A program made the translations under genes and the position numbers. Of a stretch of DNA of 64,000 nt, positions 1 through 7,724 are shown piece by piece. Within the stretch, counting starts at the first letter, position 1. Each line of letters begins with the position of its first letter. Source of the stretch: JAYQKL01 sp049889535 (GTDB lineage Bacteria > Pseudomonadota > Alphaproteobacteria > RS24); contig JBMHDF010000018.1 in NCBI GenBank assembly GCA_049889535.1, forward strand, positions 316,529-380,528, written 5' to 3'. The notes beneath the pieces were generated by a model. It saw only the letters and a program-made list of their open reading frames with translations. It was not told the DNA's origin and did no database searches.

Positions 1-288
1 ACGAGTCTTGGTGCTGTCTGTTTCATAAGATGCGGCATCATAAATTTGCTCTGCCCGAAGCGGGGCAAGGGTAAGATAGTCACTGGCCATTTTTTCCAAG
101 CGCTCAGGATTGTTAAGAGACACCCATTCAGCTTCTAAAATCTCGCGCTCATTTTGCGCTTTGATAAAAGCCTGCTCGGTTTGACGAATTTCTTTTAACC
201 GCATTTCAGCGGCATAGCGAATGTGATACAGGCTGGCGAATAAAAGCACAGTCACCACAAGTAAAACGGCATTTAATATTCTGATCAT
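1..288 (-). CDS. ftsL: Cell division protein FtsL (partial, 3' end outside window)
   Basis: The reading frame starts at an ATG at 288 and runs open to base 1, giving 96 residues with no stop, so the C-terminus is cut off. A short basic start is followed by one hydrophobic segment (about residues 4-19, LNAVLLVVTVLLFASL) and then a charged, coiled-coil-like periplasmic part. This is the bitopic layout of FtsL, which joins FtsB and FtsQ in the divisome. The start overlaps the rsmH stop in an ATGA junction, as expected for the mraZ-rsmH-ftsL-ftsI cluster. FtsL sequences are poorly conserved, so position next to rsmH carries much of the call. Confidence 0.85.
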   Translation of the reverse strand, partial: MIRILNAVLLVVTVLLFASLYHIRYAAEMRLKEIRQTEQAFIKAQNEREILEAEWVSLNNPERLEKMASDYLTLAPLRAEQIYDAASYETDSTKTR

Positions 289-1376
289 GCGCCACCTCTA
301 TTTTTATTTTTGGGCTTTTTATTTGACGCCACGCGGTTTGCCTGATGCGGCGCTTGCAGACGCGGCAGCAAATCATCACCACCGGTCATTATTGGTGCTT
401 GTGTGCGCTCAACTGCGCGCAAGCGTGCCGAGCGTGCGCGGGGGTTGTCAGAAATTTCATCAGCTGTTGGGTCTTGGCGTCTTTGGCGTAATTCGGCAAA
501 ACTAGAGGCCGTCATAACTTGCTCTGGCATATGCCGCGAACCGCGCCCCACGCGCCCTGTACGATATGAAAAAAACTTTTTCACAATGCGGTCTTCTAAA
601 GAATGAAAAGTCACAATCGCCAACCGGCCATGCGGCGCCAGTTTAGCCTCGCTGCCTTTCAGCGCGCGCAACAGCTCGCCCAGCTCATCATTGACATAAA
701 TGCGTAAGGCCTGAAATGTGCGGGTCGCTGGATGTGTCCGTTTTTCGCCGCGCACATAACGCGTTGCGCCCAAAACAGACTCAACAATATCCGCCAATTC
801 ACCGGTTCGCGTTATTGGGGTATTTTCTCTTTGGCGTGCAATCGCCCGCGCAATGGCGCGTGCTTTTTTCTCTTCGCCATAAACCGCAATGATGCGTGCC
901 AATTCGTCTTCACTCAGCTCATTCACAATATCTTCAGCCGACACACCCTCATGCGCCATACGCATATCGAGCGGGCCATCACGCATAAAGGAAAAGCCGC
1001 GTTCAGCGTTATCCAACTGCATCGAAGAGACACCTAAATCAAGCGTGATGCCATTGACATGAGCCAGCCCGAGATTATCGAGAATATTTTCCATATCGCC
1101 AAAACAGCCCTGCACAAGTTTTAGCCGGTCGCCAAATTCATCCTGCATAGCTTGGCCTTGCTTAATCGCAAACGGGTCGCGGTCAATGGCAACCACCACA
1201 CATTGCGTGGATTCTAACAAAGCGCGGCTATACCCACCTGCGCCAAATGTGCCATCAACAATAATGTCACCATCAGCAGGGGATAAACTTTCGATAACCT
1301 GATTAAGAAGAACCGGAATATGGGGGCGCTCTGCTGTGCGCAGATCAGAAGAATTATCCTTGCGCACATCAACCAT
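285..1376 (-). CDS. rsmH: 16S rRNA (cytosine1402-N4)-methyltransferase RsmH (MraW)
   Basis: This 363-residue cytosolic enzyme methylates N4 of C1402 in the P-site region of 16S rRNA, using S-adenosylmethionine. The family signature HIPVLLNQVI lies near residues 19-28 and the cofactor loop DGTFGAGGY at 41-49. It is followed by LDLGVSSMQLD, the RGFSF/DGPLDMRM block, RTHPATRTFQALRI and the C-terminal IVTFHSLEDRIVK. It overlaps mraZ by one base (TGATG at 1374-1378) and ftsL by four, so the three genes are translationally coupled. Length and motifs are normal for the family. Confidence 0.98.
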   Translation of the reverse strand: MVDVRKDNSSDLRTAERPHIPVLLNQVIESLSPADGDIIVDGTFGAGGYSRALLESTQCVVVAIDRDPFAIKQGQAMQDEFGDRLKLVQGCFGDMENILDNLGLAHVNGITLDLGVSSMQLDNAERGFSFMRDGPLDMRMAHEGVSAEDIVNELSEDELARIIAVYGEEKKARAIARAIARQRENTPITRTGELADIVESVLGATRYVRGEKRTHPATRTFQALRIYVNDELGELLRALKGSEAKLAPHGRLAIVTFHSLEDRIVKKFFSYRTGRVGRGSRHMPEQVMTASSFAELRQRRQDPTADEISDNPRARSARLRAVERTQAPIMTGGDDLLPRLQAPHQANRVASNKKPKNKNRGGA

Positions 1377-1855
1377 CAGACCTCTCCCTGATTTTGAGGT
1401 GGCGCCCCTGAAAGAGACCGTAACAAGCCCCTGTGCTGACGGGCTTGCGCACGCGCATCAGCCCGATAAGCGTCAAATTTTGCAGGCTCCCATATTTGAA
1501 ATTTTGCGCCCAAGCCAACAAAAGTGAGGGCTTTATTAATCCCCGCATGCTCCAGCAAAATATCTGGCAAGGAAATCCGTCCATCACCATCGAAATGAAT
1601 CTGATGACTATCGGCAAATAAAGCCGTGGCCAGCGCACTCCCCTCGTCACTATAAGGGTCTAGCCGCGCCACCATCTGGCTGACATTATCCATTAAAAAC
1701 TGTCCGCCACCTTCAATCGCTTGTTCGGTAAAAGAGGGATAAAGATAAATACCATTAAACCCCTGCGCCGATGCCACAGCACGAAAAGCAGCCGGCACGG
1801 ATACCCGCCCCTTGCTGTCAATTTTATTCGTTACTGTTGACAAAAATGCCGACAC
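1376..1855 (-). CDS. mraZ: Transcriptional regulator MraZ
   Basis: MraZ is a ring-forming, AbrB-like DNA-binding protein that represses the division and cell wall (dcw) cluster, including its own promoter. The 159-residue product has two SpoVT/AbrB-like halves. The first begins FLSTVTNKIDSKGRVSVPAAFR and the second carries the HFDGDGRISLPDILLEHAGI block. The start is GTG at 1855, chosen because AAGGAG lies eight bases upstream (1864-1869 on the minus strand). An array of TGGGA boxes at 1927-1982 lies upstream. rsmH follows with a one-base overlap. Confidence 0.97.
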   Translation of the reverse strand: MSAFLSTVTNKIDSKGRVSVPAAFRAVASAQGFNGIYLYPSFTEQAIEGGGQFLMDNVSQMVARLDPYSDEGSALATALFADSHQIHFDGDGRISLPDILLEHAGINKALTFVGLGAKFQIWEPAKFDAYRADARAQARQHRGLLRSLSGAPPQNQGEV

Positions 1856-1926
1856 AGTTTCATCTCCTTAACCAAATATGCGTCTCACTCCACCAAAGCC
1901 AGATACAAATCGGGCGTGGTATAAAA

Positions 1927-1982
1927 TGGGATACTTTGGGATAGCATGGGATTGTATGGGAAGTCAATGGAAACCTCTGGGA
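1927..1982 (-). promoter_or_regulatory. MraZ box array over the mraZ promoter
   Basis: Read on the plus strand, TGGGA occurs at 1927, 1937, 1947 and 1957 with an exact 10-bp period. A degenerate copy (TGGTA) sits at 1917, and further copies are TGGAA at 1968 and TGGGA at 1978. Tandem TGGGN-N5 repeats are the known MraZ operator. On the minus strand, in the direction of mraZ transcription, a -35-like TTGACT (1967-1962) and a TATCCC (1943-1938) lie within the array. MraZ binding would therefore cover the promoter. Promoter elements are inferred by eye. Confidence 0.8.
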
Positions 1983-2176
1983 AAACTAGGCGGTTTTAAG
2001 GCTTTTTTAACGCTTCTTTTTGATGTTTTTTGGGAGATTTTTTAAGAGATTAAGAGGCTTTGGAAGGCTTTGCGGCGAATCTGAACAATATTTGCAAAAT
2101 TCGCGCCCGCATATAGGGTCGGCCTGTTGGCGCAGACGGCGCGCAATTTTAATAAAAATCATGAAAAAATAAAAAA
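1983..2176. other. Intergenic stretch between rnpB and the mraZ boxes
   Basis: I see no gene here. The stretch is rich in T on the plus strand with repeated GGCTTT/AAGGCTT-like words (about 1990-2075), but no hairpin strong enough to call and no reading frame with a ribosome binding site. It probably holds the end of the rnpB transcript (T-run on the minus strand below 2178) and the upstream part of the mraZ promoter region. Confidence 0.5.
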
Positions 2177-2552
2177 AAGCAGATGGTCTATAAGCCGGGT
2201 TCTGTCCAAATTTACCCAAAGGCAAATCATGTGCAGCCATTCATCTTGAATGCCTGTTACCAGACATTTCATGCAACCTACCCAAACAACAATCTGGAAA
2301 CGGATTATGTGTTGTTTCTATTTGGTCTTGCTCTCGATGGGGTTTACCCTGCCATTTCTGTTACCAAAAACGCGGTGCGCTCTTACCGCACCATTTCACC
2401 CTTACCCCTGACAAATCAAAGGCGGTATATTTTCTGTGGCACTTTCCCTCAAGTCACCTTGGCCGGGCGTTACCCGGCATCGTGTTTCCATAGAGCCCGG
2501 ACTTTCCTCTCCTGCCGAAACAAGAGCGACTGCCCGACCATCTGCTCCTTTT
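2176..2552 (-). ncRNA. rnpB: RNase P RNA, bacterial type A
   Basis: Read on the minus strand, the 5' region has GGTCGGGCAGTCGC, then GAGGAAAGTCCGGGCTC, the universal core of bacterial RNase P RNA. The 3' end has ACAGAACCCGGCTTATAGACC. The terminal helix P1 is formed by AGCAGATGGTC (2546-2536) and GACCATCTGCT (2188-2178), a perfect 11-bp match, which fixes the ends to within a few bases. A run of eight T residues follows the 3' strand and is the likely terminator. The RNA is the catalytic subunit that trims 5' leaders from pre-tRNA. The position between an amidase gene and mraZ is common in alphaproteobacteria. Confidence 0.97.
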
Positions 2553-2554
2553 CC

Positions 2555-3283
2555 CTAGCCTGACTGAGCTAAAAGGTCAAGCAAACGCGATTGGGTTTCA
2601 TCATCTGCCACACCATCAACATGGTGCGCGCGATAATGTCTTTGAAATGCTGAAACCACAATTTGCGTGGATTCATCATAAATATCACTTGCAGGCAACT
2701 CGTAGCCAAAATCTGCCAGCGCGTGGCGCAAAGCGGCAACCGACTGTCCTTGATCACATAATTTAAGTGGCGTCTTACCCATTGGCGAAACAGTAGAATA
2801 TAATCCGAACCCTTGCTGCGCGAGCCATTGCCAGTCAAAAGCTTCACCCGGGTCAATTTTTCGGGCGGGCGCAACATCACTATGGCCTAGAAACCGGGCA
2901 GAAGGGATTTCATGACGCGTTTTTATATCTTGTAACAATGCTACTAAGGCTTGCATTTGTAAGCTGGGAAAAGGCGCACATAAACCGTTTTCATCAGGGC
3001 CTTGATGCGCCAGTTCAATCCCAATAGAACAGGCATTAATATCACGCTCCCCCTGCCAATAGGCCACCCCCGCATGCCAAGCTCGCTGTTCCTCCTCAAC
3101 CAGTTTGAAAATAGCACCCGCCTCATCAATCAAATAATGCGCAGACACTTTTGCCTGCGGGTCGCATAAACGCGCCAAAGCCGCCGCTGCAGAAACCATA
3201 TTTGTATAATGAAGCACAATCATATCCACCGCATGATTTTTCCGGCTGTCAAAATTGGGGGAAGAGCTCAGTTGATATGACAT
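2555..3283 (-). CDS. N-acetylmuramoyl-L-alanine amidase (AmiD/AmpD type) with peptidoglycan-binding domain
   Basis: The 242-residue protein has an N-terminal Amidase_2 domain with the expected zinc ligands: His25 (VLHYT), His134 (GHSD) and Asp144 (KIDPG). A C-terminal PG_binding_1 domain follows at about residues 170-238 (GQSVAALRHALADFGYELP and SAFQRHY). The family cleaves the bond between muramic acid and the stem peptide, during wall turnover or recycling. I see no signal peptide or lipobox, although the second domain suggests work on polymeric wall; it may act in the cytoplasm like AmpD or leave by another route. The gene ends just before the rnpB 5' end and is divergent from gph. Confidence 0.9.
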   Translation of the reverse strand: MSYQLSSSPNFDSRKNHAVDMIVLHYTNMVSAAAALARLCDPQAKVSAHYLIDEAGAIFKLVEEEQRAWHAGVAYWQGERDINACSIGIELAHQGPDENGLCAPFPSLQMQALVALLQDIKTRHEIPSARFLGHSDVAPARKIDPGEAFDWQWLAQQGFGLYSTVSPMGKTPLKLCDQGQSVAALRHALADFGYELPASDIYDESTQIVVSAFQRHYRAHHVDGVADDETQSRLLDLLAQSG

Positions 3284-3378
3284 TAAATTTCATTCTCATT
3301 TAATCGGGGTGACTGTGTTTTTTCATTGTCGTACTTGCTATCTGCCTATAAGCAATTAGCATATAGTTTAACACTGGA

Positions 3379-4083
3379 ATGAGTATGATGTCATATCCTT
3401 ACGCTTTTCTTTTTGACCTTGATGGCACATTAGCCGAAACCGCACCTGATTTGGTGGGCGCGATGAATCATGTGTTGCACCAACATAATATTGACCCCGT
3501 ACCCACAACCCATGTGCGAGACATGATTGGCGGCGGGGCGCGGGTGATTTTAGAGCGCGGCTTGGCGTTTAATCATATTAAATGGGATGATGAAAAACTC
3601 GATACAGCTACTGAGGAATTAGTAGCTTATTATTATGACCATATCGCCGATGCCAGCCATTTATTTGATGGAGTGCAAGACTGCCTGCAGACCATTCAAC
3701 AGGCTGGTTTTGGTTGCGCGGTGGTGACCAATAAACGCTACGGACTGGCCGAAAAACTTTTGACTGCCCTGCAAATTGATGGCTATTTCCAAACCCTGAT
3801 TGGGGGCGACAGCCTGCCCACACGCAAGCCTGAACCTGATATGTTGCAGCAGGCGGCGACAGATTTGGACACGCCCATTGCAAACTGCCTGATGATTGGC
3901 GATAGTGAGGCGGATACAAAAGCCGCGCAAGCGGCGGGCATGGCTTGCCTTTGTGTTGATTTTGGCTATAGCCGCACACCAGTGACTGAACTGGGCGCGC
4001 AAGCGATTATCTCGCATTATGATGAATTTTGGCCAGCGGCTAAACGCTGCCTACCGGCTTTGAAGACTCAGATAAATCTGTAA
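3379..4083 (+). CDS. gph: Phosphoglycolate phosphatase (HAD superfamily)
   Basis: This 234-residue HAD hydrolase has all four motifs. Motif I is FDLDGTLAET with nucleophile Asp13 and acid Asp15. Motif II is VVTNK, motif III the lysine in RKPEPD, and motif IV GDSEADTKAA. The alpha-helical cap between motifs I and II is that of the Gph/Gph-like group, which dephosphorylates 2-phosphoglycolate formed by DNA repair or oxygenation. Three in-frame ATG codons (3379, 3385, 3388) compete and the ribosome binding site is poor, so the start may be off by up to three residues. Substrate is inferred, since related HAD enzymes are promiscuous. Confidence 0.85.
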   Translation: MSMMSYPYAFLFDLDGTLAETAPDLVGAMNHVLHQHNIDPVPTTHVRDMIGGGARVILERGLAFNHIKWDDEKLDTATEELVAYYYDHIADASHLFDGVQDCLQTIQQAGFGCAVVTNKRYGLAEKLLTALQIDGYFQTLIGGDSLPTRKPEPDMLQQAATDLDTPIANCLMIGDSEADTKAAQAAGMACLCVDFGYSRTPVTELGAQAIISHYDEFWPAAKRCLPALKTQINL

Positions 4084-4099
4084 CCCACAACCAAAGAAA

Positions 4100-5806
4100 T
4101 TATTGCGCATCTGCGAGGTCAAACAAATCCAGCATGCCTTTTTTCAAAATCTTTCCACTGGCATTGCGCGGCAGATTTTCTTGCGCCAACCAAATATAAC
4201 GCGGCACTTTAAAAGGTGCGAGATGCTCGCGGCAAGCTTCCCGGATTTCTTCAGCGCTTTGGGAGTGGCCCGCTTTCAAGAACACAGCGGCTCCAACCTC
4301 CTCACCCAAGCGGTCGTCAGGCACCGCAAAGACAGCACATTCCGCAATCGCAGAATTTTTATAAAGCGCAACTTCCACCTCAGCGCTGTAAATATTTTCG
4401 CCACCGCGAATGAGCATATCTTTAATGCGGTCGGTGATATAGAGAAAACCATTTTCATCAAGGCGGCCAACATCGCCTGTGTGTAACCAGCCATCGCGAA
4501 TGGTTTCCGCCGTTGCCTCTGGCTTGTTCAAATAGCCAGCAAAAACATTGGGCCCGCGCACGCAAATTTCGCCAATCTCACCTTGCGGCACATCTTCACC
4601 CGCACCATTCACAATCCGCGCGTCCATAGTCACGACCACTGGCCCGACACTGTCTGGATGCATCACGCTAAATTCTTTTGAAATGCCGGCAATAATCCCG
4701 CTCACCTCTGTCATGCCATAACCTGTGCCAGGCTTGCCATTGCTGAGCTTAGCGTCAATATCTTTAATCAAATCTGGTTGGAAAGCAGAGCCGCCCCCGC
4801 CCAATGTCTGAACAGTCGAGGTGTCATATTTGTCAAAATCAGGGTGGTTAATCAACTCACGCGACATGACGGGCACACCTGTAATGCTGGAAATTTTTTC
4901 TTTTTCAATAATTTTGAGCGCCTCACCTGCATCCCATTTATACATAAAGACAATCTTGCCACCAATCATGGTCACGGGTTGCATGGCGCAATTATTGGCG
5001 GTGACGTGGAAAAGCGGCGTGGTCAGTAAAACATTGACCGGATCCCCTTCTCCAATCGGGGCCAATTGGTCTTCTGTACCAGCTTCACGCGCTACCGCCA
5101 CATCGACTGCGCGCATCATGCACAAATAATTCATCAAATTGGCAATGCAGCTGCGATGTGTCAGCTGCGCGCCTTTTGGAAAACCCGTTGTGCCAGATGT
5201 GTAAAAAACACAAGCCACATCATCAGGGCTGATTTCAGGCTGGGGCAAATCACCCCCAAACTCTTTTAATTCTTGATAAGGCGTGACGTTATCGGCATTT
5301 TCTTTAAACCGCACCCCGACAATCTTTATGTTTGGGAATTGTTCACGAAGCGGCTCAATATGGCGATAACACCCCGCATCACTGATAATGATATCTGGCT
5401 GGGAGTCCTCAATCGCATAGTGCATTTCTTCACTAATCCACCATGCATTCATCCCGACACAGACCGCGCCAATCGATAAAATTGCCCAATAAGCAATCAC
5501 CCATTCAGGATAATTCCGCATCGCCACCGCAACTTTATCACCAGGTTTGATGCCCTGAGAAACAAGCCAGTTTGCTACAGAGGCAACTTCCTCATGGGTT
5601 TGCGTATAGGTCCATCGCTCATCATCATAAACCAGATATTCATTATCAGCTTTGGCAATAGTCAGCGACCAAATATCCCGCATAGAGGGAGGTGCAAGCA
5701 AAAAACCACGCATGGTTTCACCCTTAATTTCCATTTCGGAAACAGCAAACAGACTGTCATGTGCGGTTAATTCTTCAAGCGCGTCACGCAAATGTTGATA
5801 AATCAT
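4100..5806 (-). CDS. Class I acyl-CoA synthetase (AMP-forming), FadD-like
   Basis: It activates a carboxylic acid to its acyl-CoA with ATP through an acyl-adenylate. The signature motifs are present: P-loop YTSGTTGFPKG, GYGMTE, the hinge-side GWLHTGDVGRLDENG, RIKDMLIRGGENIYS, and the C-terminal catalytic lysine in PRNASGKILKK. The start at 5806 is preferred over an upstream one because GGGGGTATT directly precedes that ATG; this gives 568 residues. It is divergent from the SDR gene at 5957 and lies beside a crotonase and two acyl-CoA dehydrogenases. It therefore probably loads the substrate of that pathway. The acid itself cannot be read from sequence; FadD3-like ligases for cyclic or branched acids are one possibility. 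Confidence 0.9.
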   Translation of the reverse strand: MIYQHLRDALEELTAHDSLFAVSEMEIKGETMRGFLLAPPSMRDIWSLTIAKADNEYLVYDDERWTYTQTHEEVASVANWLVSQGIKPGDKVAVAMRNYPEWVIAYWAILSIGAVCVGMNAWWISEEMHYAIEDSQPDIIISDAGCYRHIEPLREQFPNIKIVGVRFKENADNVTPYQELKEFGGDLPQPEISPDDVACVFYTSGTTGFPKGAQLTHRSCIANLMNYLCMMRAVDVAVAREAGTEDQLAPIGEGDPVNVLLTTPLFHVTANNCAMQPVTMIGGKIVFMYKWDAGEALKIIEKEKISSITGVPVMSRELINHPDFDKYDTSTVQTLGGGGSAFQPDLIKDIDAKLSNGKPGTGYGMTEVSGIIAGISKEFSVMHPDSVGPVVVTMDARIVNGAGEDVPQGEIGEICVRGPNVFAGYLNKPEATAETIRDGWLHTGDVGRLDENGFLYITDRIKDMLIRGGENIYSAEVEVALYKNSAIAECAVFAVPDDRLGEEVGAAVFLKAGHSQSAEEIREACREHLAPFKVPRYIWLAQENLPRNASGKILKKGMLDLFDLADAQ

Positions 5807-5956
5807 AATACCCCCAAAAATATATAATATTAACCTAATCGACCCATGAGAAATCTCAAGCCTTTTTCGCCCCAAAAGCGCGCTTTTACACGAGGATTGC
5901 TTTACGAACTTCTTCTCATATGCGATAAAACAGTAACTATTTTTTAGGGGGAAATT

Positions 5957-6859
5957 ATGAGTTTAGACTTTACAAATAAAACCGTCATTGTCACAGGTGC
6001 TGGAGGCGGTTTAGGGCGCGCACATGCATTGGAATTTGCCAGACGCGGCGCTAATGTTGTGGTGAATGATTTAGGCGGTTCTGTTGACGGCACAGGCGGG
6101 TCCTCCGAAGCTGCAGAAGCAGTTGTGAAAGAAATCACAGATAATGGCGGCACAGCGATTGCCAATGGCGCATCGGTTACTGATGATGAAGGTGTGCAAA
6201 ATATGGTCAAACAGACATTAGACGCGTTTGGCGGCATCGATGTGCTGGTCAATAATGCTGGTATTTTGCGGGATAAAAGTTTCACCAAAATGACGCTGGA
6301 AGAATTCCAGACAGTTTTGGAAGTTCATGTGCTGGGCACTGTTAAACCTACACATGCCATTTTCCCTATTATGAAAGAGCAAGGCTTTGGCCGCATTATG
6401 GTGACAACATCATCTTCTGGTCTTTATGGTAATTTTGGTCAGTCCAATTATGGTGCGGGCAAAATGGGTGTTGTTGGCTTTATGAACACCATCAAACTTG
6501 AGGGGCAAAAATATAATGTGCATATTAATGCGCTTGCGCCAATTGCGGCTACACGCATGACCGAAGGCTTGATACCCGAAGAAGCTTTTGCGTTGCTGGA
6601 GCCTCATAAAGTAACACCCGCTGTGGTTTATATGTGCGGCGAAGACGCCCCGACAGGGACAATTATTTGTGCCGGCGCTGGCGCCTTTGCGATTTCACAA
6701 ATTTTGGAGTCAGAGGGTATGTTCATCAGCAATGAACCAACAGCTGAAGATATTGCGGCAAATTGGGATAAAATTTCAGATATGAGCAATGCCACACCAA
6801 AAGCTATGGGTGGCGAGCAAACATTGAAATTTGTGACGATGGCCATGGAAAACCAGTAA
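5957..6859 (+). CDS. SDR-family (3R)-hydroxyacyl-CoA dehydrogenase, MFE-2/17beta-HSD4-like
   Basis: The 300-residue protein is a Rossmann-fold short-chain dehydrogenase. It has TGAGGGLG at 13-20, the NDLGG motif after beta-2, NNAG near 99-102, and the catalytic Ser152, Tyr165 and Lys169. The insert after NDLGG (GSVDGTGGSS) and overall length resemble the dehydrogenase part of peroxisomal multifunctional enzyme type 2. That enzyme oxidises (3R)-hydroxyacyl-CoA with NAD+. The start has GGGGGAAATT upstream. A hairpin terminator follows. Within the cluster it would supply the second oxidation step; no hydratase-2 (MaoC) domain is fused to it. Confidence 0.87.
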   Translation: MSLDFTNKTVIVTGAGGGLGRAHALEFARRGANVVVNDLGGSVDGTGGSSEAAEAVVKEITDNGGTAIANGASVTDDEGVQNMVKQTLDAFGGIDVLVNNAGILRDKSFTKMTLEEFQTVLEVHVLGTVKPTHAIFPIMKEQGFGRIMVTTSSSGLYGNFGQSNYGAGKMGVVGFMNTIKLEGQKYNVHINALAPIAATRMTEGLIPEEAFALLEPHKVTPAVVYMCGEDAPTGTIICAGAGAFAISQILESEGMFISNEPTAEDIAANWDKISDMSNATPKAMGGEQTLKFVTMAMENQ

Positions 6860-6878
6860 GCCTATCGCAAGCAAAAAG

Positions 6879-6904
6879 AAACCCGCCAATGGCGGGTTTT
6901 TTTA
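6879..6904 (+). terminator. Rho-independent terminator after the SDR gene
   Basis: AAACCCGCC and GGCGGGTTT form a 9-bp stem with a three-base AAT loop, followed by a run of T residues. The stem is flanked by A residues on the other side, so it may also end the minus-strand crotonase transcript that stops at 6924. Confidence 0.9.
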
Positions 6905-6923
6905 TGCGTGTCTAAATGATGAT

Positions 6924-7724
6924 TTATTTTCCCTGATACTGGCCATCGCGTTTTTCAAAAAATGCTTTCAAGGCCTCTTCATGGTCTTGCGTGCGATGCA
7001 ACGGCGCCTGGGCGGTTGCAGCAGCTTCCAACGCCGATGGCAAATCCTGCTCCATCGCGGCACGCATTAGGCGCTTGGTTTCGCGAATGGCCAAAGGCGG
7101 CTTGGCCGCAATCTGCGCCGCGAGTTCATGCGCGCGCGCCAGCAAGTTTTCAGCTGTCAAAACCTCTGTGACCAACCCCCAAGAGAGCGCTTGGTCTGCG
7201 TCAATTAAAGCGCCTGTATAAAGCATGGTAGCGGCGCGGGATAAACCAATATTGCGCGGCAAAAGCCATGCCCCGCCATCACCCGGAATAAGCCCGATAG
7301 AAGCAAAACTTGATCCAAATTTCGCGTTTTGAGAGGCCAGCCGAATATCGCAATAGCCCGCCACATCATGACCCAGCCCAACAGCCGCGCCATTAACTGC
7401 CGCAATAATCGGCACCTGACAGCTCCAAACCGCGCGCACAATTTCATGCACATTGGTGCGATAGGCTTCAGCAATATCATCAACCGTGCCATCAAATAGG
7501 CCACGCCGCGCCAACATATCTTTGACATTGCCGCCCGCTGAAAAAGCTTTGCCCGCGCCGGTGAGAATAACCGCGCGCACATTTTCGTCATTATTGATAC
7601 GTTGAAACAAATCCCGAAAAGCGTCGCCATCGCCAGCATCAGCCAATGCATTTAGGCGGTCTGGGCGGTTCAGGGTAATTTGCACCACCCCGCCACGCTG
7701 CTCTTCAAGCAGCCAATCTGACAT
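6924..7724 (-). CDS. Enoyl-CoA hydratase/isomerase (crotonase) family protein
   Basis: The 266-residue protein has the crotonase fold with the oxyanion-hole segments AFSAGGN (60-66) and NGAAVGLG (111-118), and LIPGDGGAWLLPR near 145-157. By hand alignment the two glutamates of the classical hydratase fall on Asp120 and Phe140. The enzyme may therefore be an isomerase or a hydratase with another mechanism, with Asp149 in the loop where PaaG-like isomerases carry an aspartate one position earlier. The start overlaps the stop of the acyl-CoA dehydrogenase gene by one base (TAATG), so the two are coupled. It probably acts on the enoyl-CoA made by the neighbouring dehydrogenases. Confidence 0.87.
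   Translation of the reverse strand: MSDWLLEEQRGGVVQITLNRPDRLNALADAGDGDAFRDLFQRINNDENVRAVILTGAGKAFSAGGNVKDMLARRGLFDGTVDDIAEAYRTNVHEIVRAVWSCQVPIIAAVNGAAVGLGHDVAGYCDIRLASQNAKFGSSFASIGLIPGDGGAWLLPRNIGLSRAATMLYTGALIDADQALSWGLVTEVLTAENLLARAHELAAQIAAKPPLAIRETKRLMRAAMEQDLPSALEAAATAQAPLHRTQDHEEALKAFFEKRDGQYQGK

Noticed and set aside
732..1037. A 101-codon plus-strand frame within rsmH
   Set aside because: It is a shadow of the rsmH gene, rich in cysteine and histidine in a way typical of antisense frames, with no ribosome binding site.
2183..2563. A 126-codon open frame on the plus strand
   Set aside because: It is the antisense of RNase P RNA, whose core and P1 helix match precisely on the minus strand; the protein reading has no family features.
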